This document shows positions 25,106-34,196 of a stretch of DNA of 64,000 nucleotides, in pieces. The stretch is taken from positions 1 to 64,000 of the forward strand of contig JAHLLH010000002.1 in NCBI GenBank assembly GCA_020444265.1. Reading direction: 5' to 3'. The first letter of the stretch is position 1. Each line of letters begins with the position of its first letter. A program made the position numbers and the translations under genes. Under the pieces are notes generated by a model. That model ran no database searches. It was given only the letters and a program-made list of their open reading frames with translations, and was not told the DNA's origin. Source of the stretch: a bacterium. Its GTDB lineage: Bacteria; Electryoneota; Electryoneia; Electryoneales; Electryoneaceae.

Positions 25106-26146
25106 ATGGCGTATCATTCACCACGACCGATGAATTTTCCAACCTTCTGGCTGATCCTGATCGCCACCAGTCTGCTCTTCGCGGTCGGCTGTGATGGCCT
25201 TCAGGGGCCTCCCGGTCCGGATGCGGAGGGGTACGACCATCGCCCGCCTGAAGTGACTTTGCTGAATCCGTCCGCATCAACAGAGTTGATTGGGGACACC
25301 TTGACGTTGTTCGCAGAGGCGAACGACAGCTTGGGCGAGGTCGCCGAAGTGGAGTTCCTGGTCAATGGATCCAGCAGGAACGGGTCCAATTCGGCTGTGG
25401 TGACCGACGCGCCCTATCGATTTGTCTGGGATTTTTCTGCCGACAGTGCCCCGTATGGACTCGTCAGTTTTCAAGCAATTGCCTGGGATACGGCTGGCAA
25501 TCGTCAAGCAACACCTCTGATGGTGCTGAATCGTCTCGAGTACACCGGTTTGGATACCGTTGAATACTGGATTCCCGGTTCCAGTGAATCCCTCTGGGCC
25601 ATCCCTGCCGCGCACGAGGTGTTCGATGAGGATGGATTCGTCACGGACACCACCTACATGGACCGTTTCGGCAGCCGTTTTACAGCCCGTGGCGATGGTG
25701 ACCTGCTTTCGGCCGGATTTTTCTTCGAGTTCAGCTCGGATTATACCACTCCAAGCCAGCTTTGGGTCATGGTATATCGTCTGGACTCCCAGTTCCAGCC
25801 TATCCCACTCGATTCGATCCTGGTACCTTTCGGGACAGAAGATCTGAATGACTGGTGGAATGTTGATCTTTCAGACTTGAATGGTGGCCAGCCCTACTCT
25901 TTTGAGGCGGGTGAATCGTTCCTGGTGGCAGTTCGTCTGGACGAGAGCGACGTGACAGAAGAGAGCGGGGTATTGCTGCCTGCGAGTGTGTTAAGTGCCA
26001 TACCACCGGATCGTCAACTGGACCGTGGCTGGATGCGGACCGAGTTGTTGGGCTGGGAGACGTTGGGTAAGCATTACCGTGCGTATGGCGAGTTTCGTCC
26101 GAAGATGCGTGCGGAACTGGATTACGGATCAGGGTCAAGTCGCTAG
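25106..26146 (+). CDS. Lipoprotein with collagen-like tether and Ig-like domain (first of three)
   Basis: A 346-residue predicted lipoprotein. The signal segment FWLILIATSLLFAVG-Cys is followed directly by DGLQGPPGPDAEG, a short Gly-X-Y collagen-like tether, then PPEVTLLNPSASTELIGDTLTLFAEAND, an Ig-like domain closing with AWDTAGNRQATP. A second beta-rich domain of about 200 residues follows (MDRFGSRFTARGDGDLLSAGFFFE ... SFLVAVRLDE), resembling a jelly roll. GGGGA precedes the ATG at 25106, one base after the pdxJ-like stop. The two following genes encode the same architecture. No enzymatic motif is visible; a surface-binding or structural role is inferred. Confidence 0.85.
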   Translation: MAYHSPRPMNFPTFWLILIATSLLFAVGCDGLQGPPGPDAEGYDHRPPEVTLLNPSASTELIGDTLTLFAEANDSLGEVAEVEFLVNGSSRNGSNSAVVTDAPYRFVWDFSADSAPYGLVSFQAIAWDTAGNRQATPLMVLNRLEYTGLDTVEYWIPGSSESLWAIPAAHEVFDEDGFVTDTTYMDRFGSRFTARGDGDLLSAGFFFEFSSDYTTPSQLWVMVYRLDSQFQPIPLDSILVPFGTEDLNDWWNVDLSDLNGGQPYSFEAGESFLVAVRLDESDVTEESGVLLPASVLSAIPPDRQLDRGWMRTELLGWETLGKHYRAYGEFRPKMRAELDYGSGSSR

Positions 26147-26175
26147 GCGGCTTATATACGTATAGGTTTATGCAT

Positions 26176-27252
26176 ATGCGTTCTAACATTTATCTGCCAG
26201 CATGGTTAGCCTTTGCCCTCTTGCTGGGAACGGCCCCCCTCAGTTTTATCGGCTGTGAAGGACCACAAGGCCCGCCAGGAGAAGGGGTGACTGATTTTGA
26301 TGCCCAGCCACCTTCCATCTCCTGGGTCTCGCCGACCAGGTCGGATACCATTTTTGTGTCCACGTTCGATGTCCGTGCCGCTGCTTCGGATAATGATGAG
26401 GTCGCCTTTGTTGAGTTCTACCTGGATGGTGTCAGCGAAACAGAAGACACCGCGGCAGTCGATTCAAGCTACCCCTATACCTACACCTGGGATTTATCTC
26501 GTCTCGATCGCGGCTATGGTATCTACCCGATTATCGCTCGCGCCTGGGATCCGAGCCGCAATTTTGCAGATACGCCGCCCTTGCTGGTGACCTATTCGCC
26601 GCCGCCCCCGGATCAGATTCTCTCCTACTTCGGGTCGGGTGACCTCGATGCCATGCATCTGCCGGATCGGTACGGCGACAAGTACTTCAATGTCCGTTTC
26701 ACCCCAATCGATTCCTGCACCGTGGAAGAGGTTCATTTCTACTTTGGCACTCCTGAGGACTGGATTGGATATGGTGACAATGATCAGCCCTTCGTTGGAG
26801 GGTATGACTTCAACCTCTTCCTCTGGCGGTCCAATTCCAATGGCCTCCCGACTGTCTCCAGCGGCGACAGCCTTCTGGTTGCGGAAACCGCCATTCAATA
26901 CGACGATTGGACCATCGTTGATGTTAGCGGGATGGACAGCACTGGCTACAACGGTGATTTTCATGCTGGCTTTTCACCCCCGGCAGGTCAGTATGCCAGC
27001 CATTTTAATGCTCACCGTGCCTTGCCACTCTACATCCAGATTGACCCCCTCCCGTTGTCCGACCCAACCGAGCATCGGTCGACTGAATTTGAGGACGGGT
27101 CCAATGCGCGTGGTTGGGGGACGGTTCAGTCCCACTGGAATGGCGAGAAACGTGACTTCCTGATCCGTGTCAAAGTCTCCTACATCAATGGCACCACGGC
27201 CATGTTGACACCCGGAATAGAGACGGGCGAGCAAGACGAGGTTTTACGATGA
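26176..27252 (+). CDS. Lipoprotein with collagen-like tether and Ig-like domain (second of three)
   Basis: A 358-residue paralogue of the previous gene: hydrophobic segment ending LSFIG-Cys, tether EGPQGPPGEGV, Ig-like domain (VSPTRSDTIFVSTFDVRAAASD ... VEFYLDG ... YTYTWDLS ... ARAWDPSRNFADTPP), then a jelly-roll-like domain (YGDKYFNVRFTPIDSCTVEEVHFYFG ... FHAGFSPPAGQYASHF) ending EKRDFLIRVKVSY. The C-terminal RDFLIRVKV strand recurs in the third copy as KEFLIRAIV. ATGs at 26170 and 26176 are both possible; the second has AGG 7 nt upstream. The stop overlaps the third gene's start by 4 nt. Confidence 0.85.
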   Translation: MRSNIYLPAWLAFALLLGTAPLSFIGCEGPQGPPGEGVTDFDAQPPSISWVSPTRSDTIFVSTFDVRAAASDNDEVAFVEFYLDGVSETEDTAAVDSSYPYTYTWDLSRLDRGYGIYPIIARAWDPSRNFADTPPLLVTYSPPPPDQILSYFGSGDLDAMHLPDRYGDKYFNVRFTPIDSCTVEEVHFYFGTPEDWIGYGDNDQPFVGGYDFNLFLWRSNSNGLPTVSSGDSLLVAETAIQYDDWTIVDVSGMDSTGYNGDFHAGFSPPAGQYASHFNAHRALPLYIQIDPLPLSDPTEHRSTEFEDGSNARGWGTVQSHWNGEKRDFLIRVKVSYINGTTAMLTPGIETGEQDEVLR

Positions 27253-28250
27253 CAGCTTCCCATCGCACACTCTTGCCCCTGGCTGCCCTGCTGCTGATTC
27301 TTGCCGCGATCGGCCTGTTGGTTGGCTGCAGCGGAGATGATGGTCCTGCCGGACCGGCCGGGTCAATCCCGGACAATGTGCCGCCAACCATTGTGCTGGT
27401 CGAACCGACGGCTGGGGACACCCTCAGCGACACCCTGCGTGTCACCGCCAATGCGGTTGACAATGTCGGTCTTCGTCGAGTGGTATTCTACCTGGACGGT
27501 TCAGATGTGGACAATGACACCGGGTATGTCCATCTGACCGAGGAGCCCTATCGTTTCACATTTGACTTGGTTGGACGCGGGATGGAAGATGGTCCTCACA
27601 CCTTGATGGGCCGTGCCTACGATCTTGCAGGAAATGTGACCGATACGCCCCCGATGATTATTTACACGAAACGAATTATCACGGCCGGCGAAGCGGTTTT
27701 GAGTCATTACTCCGACTCTGATTCGATGATGGTGTATTCCTTCCCAAAGCGTCACGAATCCGATGGCAGCTTTGAGGTTGACAGCCTTTGGACCAGGTTT
27801 ACGATGGAGCGCAGTGGCACTGTTACGTCGGTCGAAGTCTACCTCGATTCGCTCGAAACAGAAACGATGAACTACGACACCCTGCTGACGGTGGCGATTT
27901 ACCAGTCGAACGGGGTTTACCCGACGAGCGAAGTCGCGTCCGGCCAAATCAACACCGAAGGGCTGGAGTTTACCGGGTTCCATACCCTGCCGGTCCCCTT
28001 TACCGATCCACCCGCTTTTGCTGCTGGAGATAAGTTCCACGTGTTGATGACGGTGGACGGACCGACGGACACGACCCGTTTCGGAGTGCGGACCGCCGTG
28101 ATTGATCGCTATCCCTTCGCCACCGACAGCCGTTCCGGTGTCTGGTTTGACAACCTGTTGCAGCCTCCCCATTGGGAGACGATGCAGGAGCAGCAGGGGG
28201 GCGTGTACACCAAGGAATTCCTGATCCGCGCCATTGTGGACTACGAGTAG
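27249..28250 (+). CDS. Lipoprotein with collagen-like tether and Ig-like domain (third of three)
   Basis: A 333-residue paralogue: signal segment with canonical lipobox LLVG-Cys, tether SGDDGPAGPAGSIPDN, Ig-like domain (VEPTAGDTLSDTLRVTANAVDNVGLRRVVFYLDG ... GRAYDLAGNVTDTPP) and jelly-roll-like domain (LWTRFTMERSGTVTSVEVYLDS ... DKFHVLMTVDG ... KEFLIRAIVDYE). GAGG lies 7 nt before the start, which overlaps the second gene's stop. The three proteins share the order lipid anchor, Gly-Pro-rich tether, Ig-like domain, C-terminal beta domain, but have diverged well in sequence. A palindrome that may end the operon follows at 28286. Confidence 0.86.
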   Translation: MTASHRTLLPLAALLLILAAIGLLVGCSGDDGPAGPAGSIPDNVPPTIVLVEPTAGDTLSDTLRVTANAVDNVGLRRVVFYLDGSDVDNDTGYVHLTEEPYRFTFDLVGRGMEDGPHTLMGRAYDLAGNVTDTPPMIIYTKRIITAGEAVLSHYSDSDSMMVYSFPKRHESDGSFEVDSLWTRFTMERSGTVTSVEVYLDSLETETMNYDTLLTVAIYQSNGVYPTSEVASGQINTEGLEFTGFHTLPVPFTDPPAFAAGDKFHVLMTVDGPTDTTRFGVRTAVIDRYPFATDSRSGVWFDNLLQPPHWETMQEQQGGVYTKEFLIRAIVDYE

Positions 28251-28285
28251 CGGTCGGATTGCAGTAGAACGTTTGAGACGTTTGG

Positions 28286-28313
28286 GTAGCCCGGGTCTGA
28301 AGACCCGGGCTAC
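28286..28313 (+). terminator. Perfect 13-bp hairpin after the lipoprotein trio
   Basis: GTAGCCCGGGTCT and AGACCCGGGCTAC are perfectly complementary with only GA between them; in RNA the central pairs would open into a small loop. It starts 35 nt after the stop codon and is followed by TATATTCCGTT, a poor U tract. The arm shares GTAGCCCGGGT with the hairpin at 14551, suggesting a dispersed palindrome recruited as terminator. The remaining gap to hutU (28314-28493) shows nothing else I can name. Confidence 0.6.
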
Positions 28314-28493
28314 TATATTCCGTTCGGCTGTGGTCCCTATGCGGCTCGCATGTCTTGAAGGAAGAACGCTTCTCCTCTATCTTTGCTGTGACTCTTGGAA
28401 CAAAGTGTTCGGGATGGGATGCAGGGGAGCGATGGTCGATCCTCTTTCCCCCTCCCCTTCTCCAACCAACCATTGGCCAAAGGATCGTTGATC

Positions 28494-30164
28494 ATGCGCT
28501 ACCAGCACCCCGTACGCGCCCCCCGCGGCACCGACCGCACCTGCAAAGGATGGATTCAGGAAGCAGCCAAACGCATGCTGCTACACAACCTCGAACCGGA
28601 CAACGCCGAGCTGCCGGAGCAGTTGATTGTCTATGGTGGACGCGGTAAAGCGGCTCGTACCTGGGATGATGTCAACTACATCATCCGAGAGCTGGAACGT
28701 CTCGAAAACGACCAGACCCTGCTTGTCCAGTCGGGCCGTCCAGTGGGTGTTTTCACCACGCACGAGGATGCGCCGCGTGTCCTGATTGCCAACAGCAACC
28801 TGGTAGGACGCTGGGCGAACTGGGAACACTTTGACGAGCTCGAGAAGAAGGGCCTGATGATGTACGGTCAGATGACCGCAGGCTCGTGGATCTACATCGG
28901 TACCCAGGGTATTCTACAGGGGACCTACGAGACCTTCGCCGCGCTGGCCAAGAAACATTTCAATGCATCCAGCCTGAAGGGGAAGATTGTTCTGACCGGC
29001 GGTCTTGGCGGGATGGGCGGCGCCCAGCCCTTGTCGGTCACCTTCAATGAAGGTGTCGCGATTTGTGTTGAAGTGGACAAGCATCGTATCGACCGTCGCC
29101 TTGAAACACGTTACCTCGACACCTGGACCGACAGTTTGGACGATGCGATCAAGATGGCGAAGGAAGCTGCCGAGGCAGGAAAACCGCTGTCGATCGGTCT
29201 GTTGGGCAACTGTGCTGATGTGCTGCCGGAGATGATGAAACGTGGCTTCCTGCCCGATGTGGTCACCGACCAGACCAGCGCGCATGACGAGCTCTACGGT
29301 TACGTTCCCCATGGCATCAGCTACGAGGACGCTCTGAAACTGCGCGAATCCGACTCGGTCGAGTACAAAAAGCGTGCGATGGACAGCATGGTCGTTCATT
29401 GTCGTGCGATGGTCGAGATGCAAAAGCAGGGTGTTGTGACATTCGATTACGGCAACAACTTGCGTGGCCAGGCGGAACGGATGGGCTACGAAGATGCGTT
29501 CGCCTTTCCCGGTTTTGTCCCGGCCTATATCCGTGACCTCTTCTGCGAAGGCAAAGGCCCTTTCCGCTGGTGTGCGATCAGCGGCGACCCGAAAGACATC
29601 CACACCACAGATGCGGCGATCAAAGAGCTCTTCCCGCATGACGAGGCGCTGCATCGCTGGATCGACATGGCACAGGAGAAGGTTGCCTTCCAGGGATTGC
29701 CCTGCAGGATCTGCTGGCTGGGACAGGGGGACCGTGCCAAGGCCGGCTTGCTATTCAATGAACTGGTTCGGACCGGCAAAGTCTCCGCGCCGATTGTGAT
29801 CGGGCGCGACCATCTCGACACCGGGTCGGTTGCCAGCCCGAACCGTGAGACGGAATCGATGAAGGACGGTACCGATGCAGTCGCCGATTGGCCGATCCTG
29901 AATGCCTTGTTGAATACTGCGTCCGGCGCGAGCTGGGTCAGCTTCCATCATGGTGGCGGGGTTGGCATGGGCTATGCGCTGCATGCAGGCCAGGTGATTG
30001 TCGCCGATGGCAGCCCGAAAGCGGCAGCGCGATTGCTGCGCGTGCTGACAAACGATCCGGGTACTGGGGTGATCCGTCATGCGGACGCCGGGTATGACAT
30101 CGCGTTCGAGACCGCCAAGCGTGAAGGTTTGCGCATTCCACGTAACGAAGCTCTCGAGGAATAG
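28494..30164 (+). CDS. hutU: Urocanate hydratase
   Basis: Converts urocanate to imidazolonepropionate, the second step of histidine breakdown, using tightly bound NAD+. The 556-residue length and many blocks match: [45 protein letters not shown], the NAD-binding [20 protein letters not shown], and the C-terminal [15 protein letters not shown]. The start at 28494 ([13 protein letters not shown]) matches family N-termini; AAAGGA is about 10 nt upstream. None of hutH, hutI or hutG lies in this window, so the rest of the pathway must be elsewhere. The next gene starts 3 nt after the stop. Confidence 0.97.
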   Translation: MRYQHPVRAPRGTDRTCKGWIQEAAKRMLLHNLEPDNAELPEQLIVYGGRGKAARTWDDVNYIIRELERLENDQTLLVQSGRPVGVFTTHEDAPRVLIANSNLVGRWANWEHFDELEKKGLMMYGQMTAGSWIYIGTQGILQGTYETFAALAKKHFNASSLKGKIVLTGGLGGMGGAQPLSVTFNEGVAICVEVDKHRIDRRLETRYLDTWTDSLDDAIKMAKEAAEAGKPLSIGLLGNCADVLPEMMKRGFLPDVVTDQTSAHDELYGYVPHGISYEDALKLRESDSVEYKKRAMDSMVVHCRAMVEMQKQGVVTFDYGNNLRGQAERMGYEDAFAFPGFVPAYIRDLFCEGKGPFRWCAISGDPKDIHTTDAAIKELFPHDEALHRWIDMAQEKVAFQGLPCRICWLGQGDRAKAGLLFNELVRTGKVSAPIVIGRDHLDTGSVASPNRETESMKDGTDAVADWPILNALLNTASGASWVSFHHGGGVGMGYALHAGQVIVADGSPKAAARLLRVLTNDPGTGVIRHADAGYDIAFETAKREGLRIPRNEALEE

Positions 30165-30167
30165 TCG

Positions 30168-30686
30168 ATGAACCGTTCCCCCGAACCTCCCCCACCTCCC
30201 CCTCCCGGCGGGGGTGGGACACCCCCGATGCCGGGACGTATTCCGCAGCATCAGAGCGGTGGCGGATTGAAGTTGGTCAGCATGACGCTACCGGTGGGGA
30301 CAGAAGGCGGGGGCCAGATGGTGGACATTACTCCCGATCTCTCTCGATTGCTGAAAAGCAGCGGTCTCCATGATGGAAATGTGACCATCTTTGTGCCCGG
30401 ATCGACCGCATCGGTGACCACCATCGAGTTCGAACCGGGCTTAAAAGTTGATTTCCCGGCGCTGATGGAGCGGATTGCGCCAGTGGACGCGGAGTACAAG
30501 CACGATCAGACCTGGCATGACGGCAATGGTCACAGCCATGTGCGCGCATCGCTTGTCGGTCCCTCTCTGGTGGTCCCCTTCGGCGGAGGCCGTCTACTGA
30601 CCGGCACGTGGCAGCAGGTAGTGTTGGTGGATTGGGACAATCGTGCACGCAGGCGTGAATTGATTTTGCAGTTTATCGGGGAATAG
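30168..30686 (+). CDS. YjbQ (UPF0047) family protein with proline/glycine-rich N-terminus
   Basis: Residues about 33-172 form the complete UPF0047/YjbQ domain: GNVTIFVPGSTASVTTIE, PALMERIAPVD, WHDGNGHSHVRASLVGPSLVVPF with the clustered His residues, and GTWQQVVLVDWDNR. YjbQ proteins have been linked to a secondary thiamine-phosphate synthase activity; the true role is unsettled. The first 32 residues are an unusual extension (PEPPPPPPPGGGGTPPMPG) that is likely disordered. The gene begins 3 nt after hutU, so it is cotranscribed with it, although no functional link is known. A hairpin follows at 30743. Confidence 0.9.
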   Translation: MNRSPEPPPPPPPGGGGTPPMPGRIPQHQSGGGLKLVSMTLPVGTEGGGQMVDITPDLSRLLKSSGLHDGNVTIFVPGSTASVTTIEFEPGLKVDFPALMERIAPVDAEYKHDQTWHDGNGHSHVRASLVGPSLVVPFGGGRLLTGTWQQVVLVDWDNRARRRELILQFIGE

Positions 30687-30742
30687 CAAGTAGTTAGCAT
30701 TTTGCTACTCCTTGTTTTGTAAACAAAAGTTACACGCGTGTT

Positions 30743-30779
30743 AACCCCCACCCCATCGCTGACGAGGGGGGCGGGGGTT
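30743..30779 (+). terminator. GC-rich hairpin after the YjbQ-family gene
   Basis: AACCCCCACCCC can pair with GGGGGCGGGGGTT (one bulged position) across an 11-nt loop, 57 nt after the stop. The following GTCCATTTC has only a modest U content. It separates the hutU-yjbQ pair from mfd and is the likely transcript end. The sequence between here and the mfd start (30780-30834) is AT-rich and should hold the mfd promoter, but I see no convincing consensus. Confidence 0.6.
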
Positions 30780-30834
30780 GTCCATTTCAAAAAGCACTGT
30801 TATTCGCATATAGCGATACTGTAAAGAGGATGCC

Positions 30835-33800
30835 TTGGCTATCGATACGCATCTGCCCTCACGATCCGATTTCCTCGACCTCTTCAAAGAGGCCTTCTAC
30901 AGCACCAGGCCTGTGTTGGAGCTGGTGGACGCAGCACGACGAGGGGAGCCGGTTACCGAATTTGTCCGCGCTTCCGGGTCACTGCCTGCTCTGGTTGCCG
31001 CCGCCCTTGCCGAGGAGCTGAAGCGTCCTCTGCTCTATGTGGCACCTGACATCCGGACCGCCGAACGAGTTCGTGATGATCTCCGCGCCCTGTTGGGCCA
31101 CGACAATGCCTTGCTGCTGCCGCCCAAGTTCGCGATTCCGTATGATCCACTGCATCAGAACCAGCGTTTCGATGAACGTGCAGCCGTGTTTGAGCGGTTG
31201 CTTTCGAAATCTTTTGATGCCCTGATCGTTGTTCCGCCTGCCCTTTCCGAGCGCTACGAATCCCTTGACAGCCATTCAAAACGGATGATTCGCTTCAGCC
31301 TGGGTGACGAAATCGACCGCGAGGCGCTCGCCCTGATTTGCAGCGAAGCGGGCATGACGCGCGAGGTTCGGGCAGAGGAGCCTGGACAATTCGCGATTCG
31401 AGGATCGGTCGTTGATGTTTACCCAGCATCCAATGAACTCCCGATCCGCCTTGAGCTATGGGGCGATGAAATCGCAGAAATGCGTCGCTTTGATCCGCAG
31501 TCCCAGCGCAGTGAAGAAACCCTCGAAGAAATCCACTTCTTCGCCGGGGAACGTGGCGAATCCAGCGGCCAGGCAGGACTTTGGGAGATCCTGCCACGCA
31601 ACACGACCATCTTTATCGACGACAAGGACGCCCTGGAGCATGGTCTGGAGCGTCACTGGGAAGAGATCGAGTACCAGTATGAAAAGCGGCGTGACCTTGA
31701 GAAAGACCGTCTGACGGAAAAGCCGGATGAGCTCTTTCATCGTCCGGACGATATCCTCGCTGGCCTTTTAAAGCGCACCACAGTTATCCATCGCGGCGCA
31801 GCTGCTCCAACTGAAGGCGCGGTCAATTTCAATACGCGCAACCAGGACAGTTTCCTCGGCGACCTCACCTCGCTCGCCTCACAACTGAAAGCAAATCGTG
31901 ATGGCTCGGTCGCCAATTTCCTCTTCTGCGATCGTCCCAGCCAGGTCGACCGTATGGGTGATCTGCTGGAAGAGCATGGAGGCGCGGAAGAGGCCGTCCG
32001 TCTCGGCGTTGCCCCGCTGCACGCCGGGTTCAGCTGGCCGCAGGCGGGTCTGGCGGTGTACACCGACCACGAGATCTTTGGACGTCACAAACGAACTTCG
32101 CCCTTCCGTCGACGACGTAAAGCGGCTGATTCACGTGCCTTTGACGAACTTAAACGCGGTGATTTTGTTGTCCACGCCGACTTCGGGGTAGGTCGCTACC
32201 TCGGCCCGAAGACGATCAAGGTCGGCGGGATGGACCGTGAATGTCTCCAGGTCGAGTTCCGGGAAGGTGTTAAGGTCTATGTCCGTCTCGAGCAATTTGC
32301 CAAGCTTCAGAAGTACCAGGGCACCGAGGGCGGTGACCCGAAGCTGTCGAAGATTGGCGGATCGGACTGGGATCGAGCCCGCCGCAAAACCAAGGAAGGT
32401 GTCGAACGGCTCGCGAAAGAGATCCTCGAGATCTATGCCCGCAGAAAACTGAGTGGTGGTTTTGCCTTCCGCGAGGATACCCCCTGGCAGCGTGAGATGG
32501 AGGCGGCATTTGAGTTCGAGGACACCCCGGATCAGGCGACCGCTGCCGAAGAGGTCAAGCGCGACATGGAGCAGCAGCTGGCAATGGACCGCCTGTTGGT
32601 CGGGGATGTTGGCTTCGGTAAAACCGAAGTCGCGGTCCGTGGCGCATTCAAGGCCTTGCAAGACTCCAAGCAGGTGGCGGTTCTGGTTCCAACCACCATC
32701 CTTGCACAACAGCATTACCAGACCTTTGTCGAGCGGTTGCGCCGTTACCCGATCAAGATCGCTGTCCTGAGCCGTTTCCGCAGCCGCCGCGAACAGCTGC
32801 AAACTGTCTCTGACCTCAAGGACGGTTCCATCGACCTGGTGATCGGTACTCATCGACTGTTGTCGAAAGATGTCGAGTTCAAGGATCTGGGGTTGTTGGT
32901 TGTGGACGAGGAGCATCGCTTCGGCGTCAAACACAAAGAGGCGTTGAAACGGTTCCGTGCATCGGTCGATGTGTTGTCCATGTCGGCCACTCCAATCCCG
33001 CGAACCCTGCACATGGCGCTGTCCGGCGCACGCGACATGTCGATGATCTCGACCCCACCGCATGACCGTCTGCCAATCGAGACCGAAATTGTCCCCTTCG
33101 ACGATCGCATCATTCGTGAAGCGATTCTGCGTGAGGTCGCACGCGGTGGCCAGGTGTACTTCGTACACAACCGAGTCCAGACCATTCACGCCACCGCGAA
33201 AATGATCGAAAAGCTGCTGCCGGACATCAAGGTGGGCGTGGCACACGGCCAGATGCGGGAGGGGGAACTCGAGACGGTGATGGACGAGTTCCTCAAGGAG
33301 CAATACCAGGTTCTTGTCTGCACGATGATTATCGAATCGGGACTCGACCTTCCCAACGTCAACACATTGGTCGTCAACCGCGCGGACCGTTTCGGCCTCG
33401 CCCAGCTCTACCAGCTTCGTGGACGAATCGGACGCAGCCACCGTCAGGCGTACGCCTACCTGATGACCCCACCGCGCATGTTGTTACAAACCGATGCGAA
33501 ACGTCGCCTCGAAACCATCGCGGAAAACACCCGGCTTGGCAGTGGTTTTCAAATCGCGATGCGTGACCTCGAAATTCGCGGCGCGGGCAATTTGCTTGGC
33601 CCTGAGCAGAGCGGCTACATCAACAGTGTAGGGTTCGAGCTCTATACGGAAATGCTGAGCGAGGCGGTGGCGAAGCTGAGCGAGCAGGAGACGGTTGATC
33701 TGCCTGAAACCCCGGTCATCAGGCGTGATTCACGCGACGTGAAGATCGATGCTCCTGTTGATGCGGTGCTTCCTACGGAGTACATCCCGGATGCGCCGGA

Positions 33801-34194
33801 ACGAGTGGACGTCTACAGGCGTTTAAGCAGAGCGCAGAAGCCGGACGAGGTCAACAATTTGCGCAAGGAAATGATGGACCGTTTCGGCACCTTGCCCACT
33901 CCCGCCGAAGCCTTGCTGCAAATTGTGGAAGCGCAGGCTCGTTCCGCGCGAGCCGGGGTGGCGAAGATCGACCTGCACGAAGATGTCGCCTTCCTTACCT
34001 TTGACGAGGAATGGGGCGGCGAAGCCTTCGACATCAAGATCGCCGAAGTCGTGGCTGGACTGCACGAAATGCCCTATGAGCTGCGCGGAACCGGACCGCT
34101 CGGCCTGCGTCTTGACCTTGCAGACTGTCCGGGTTGGACAGAACGTTGGCAGCGCTTGCAAATGATGCTCGCCGCCCTGCCGGAGGATGTCTGA
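30835..34194 (+). CDS. mfd: Transcription-repair coupling factor
   Basis: DNA translocase that removes RNA polymerase stalled at lesions and recruits UvrA. Domain order over 1119 residues: UvrB-like N-terminal part (YVAPDIRTAERVRDDL, PYDPLHQNQ, FAIRGSVVDVYP), RNA polymerase interaction domain (GDFVVHADFGVGRYLG), RecG-like helicase with Walker A GDVGFGKTE (near residue 590), DEEHRFGVKHKE (near 690), SATPIPRTL, QLRGRIGRS, and the C-terminal TRCF domain. Translation starts at TTG with AGAGG 5 nt upstream; this gives the expected N-terminus (MAIDTHLPSRSDFLDLF). Nothing unusual in length or motifs. The BPL_N-like lipoprotein gene begins 2 nt after the stop. Confidence 0.97.
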   Translation: MAIDTHLPSRSDFLDLFKEAFYSTRPVLELVDAARRGEPVTEFVRASGSLPALVAAALAEELKRPLLYVAPDIRTAERVRDDLRALLGHDNALLLPPKFAIPYDPLHQNQRFDERAAVFERLLSKSFDALIVVPPALSERYESLDSHSKRMIRFSLGDEIDREALALICSEAGMTREVRAEEPGQFAIRGSVVDVYPASNELPIRLELWGDEIAEMRRFDPQSQRSEETLEEIHFFAGERGESSGQAGLWEILPRNTTIFIDDKDALEHGLERHWEEIEYQYEKRRDLEKDRLTEKPDELFHRPDDILAGLLKRTTVIHRGAAAPTEGAVNFNTRNQDSFLGDLTSLASQLKANRDGSVANFLFCDRPSQVDRMGDLLEEHGGAEEAVRLGVAPLHAGFSWPQAGLAVYTDHEIFGRHKRTSPFRRRRKAADSRAFDELKRGDFVVHADFGVGRYLGPKTIKVGGMDRECLQVEFREGVKVYVRLEQFAKLQKYQGTEGGDPKLSKIGGSDWDRARRKTKEGVERLAKEILEIYARRKLSGGFAFREDTPWQREMEAAFEFEDTPDQATAAEEVKRDMEQQLAMDRLLVGDVGFGKTEVAVRGAFKALQDSKQVAVLVPTTILAQQHYQTFVERLRRYPIKIAVLSRFRSRREQLQTVSDLKDGSIDLVIGTHRLLSKDVEFKDLGLLVVDEEHRFGVKHKEALKRFRASVDVLSMSATPIPRTLHMALSGARDMSMISTPPHDRLPIETEIVPFDDRIIREAILREVARGGQVYFVHNRVQTIHATAKMIEKLLPDIKVGVAHGQMREGELETVMDEFLKEQYQVLVCTMIIESGLDLPNVNTLVVNRADRFGLAQLYQLRGRIGRSHRQAYAYLMTPPRMLLQTDAKRRLETIAENTRLGSGFQIAMRDLEIRGAGNLLGPEQSGYINSVGFELYTEMLSEAVAKLSEQETVDLPETPVIRRDSRDVKIDAPVDAVLPTEYIPDAPERVDVYRRLSRAQKPDEVNNLRKEMMDRFGTLPTPAEALLQIVEAQARSARAGVAKIDLHEDVAFLTFDEEWGGEAFDIKIAEVVAGLHEMPYELRGTGPLGLRLDLADCPGWTERWQRLQMMLAALPEDV

Positions 34195-34196
34195 TC

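Noticed and set aside
32131-33441. 436-codon minus-strand open frame
   Set aside because: Antisense to the helicase part of mfd; a shadow frame with no recognisable motif.
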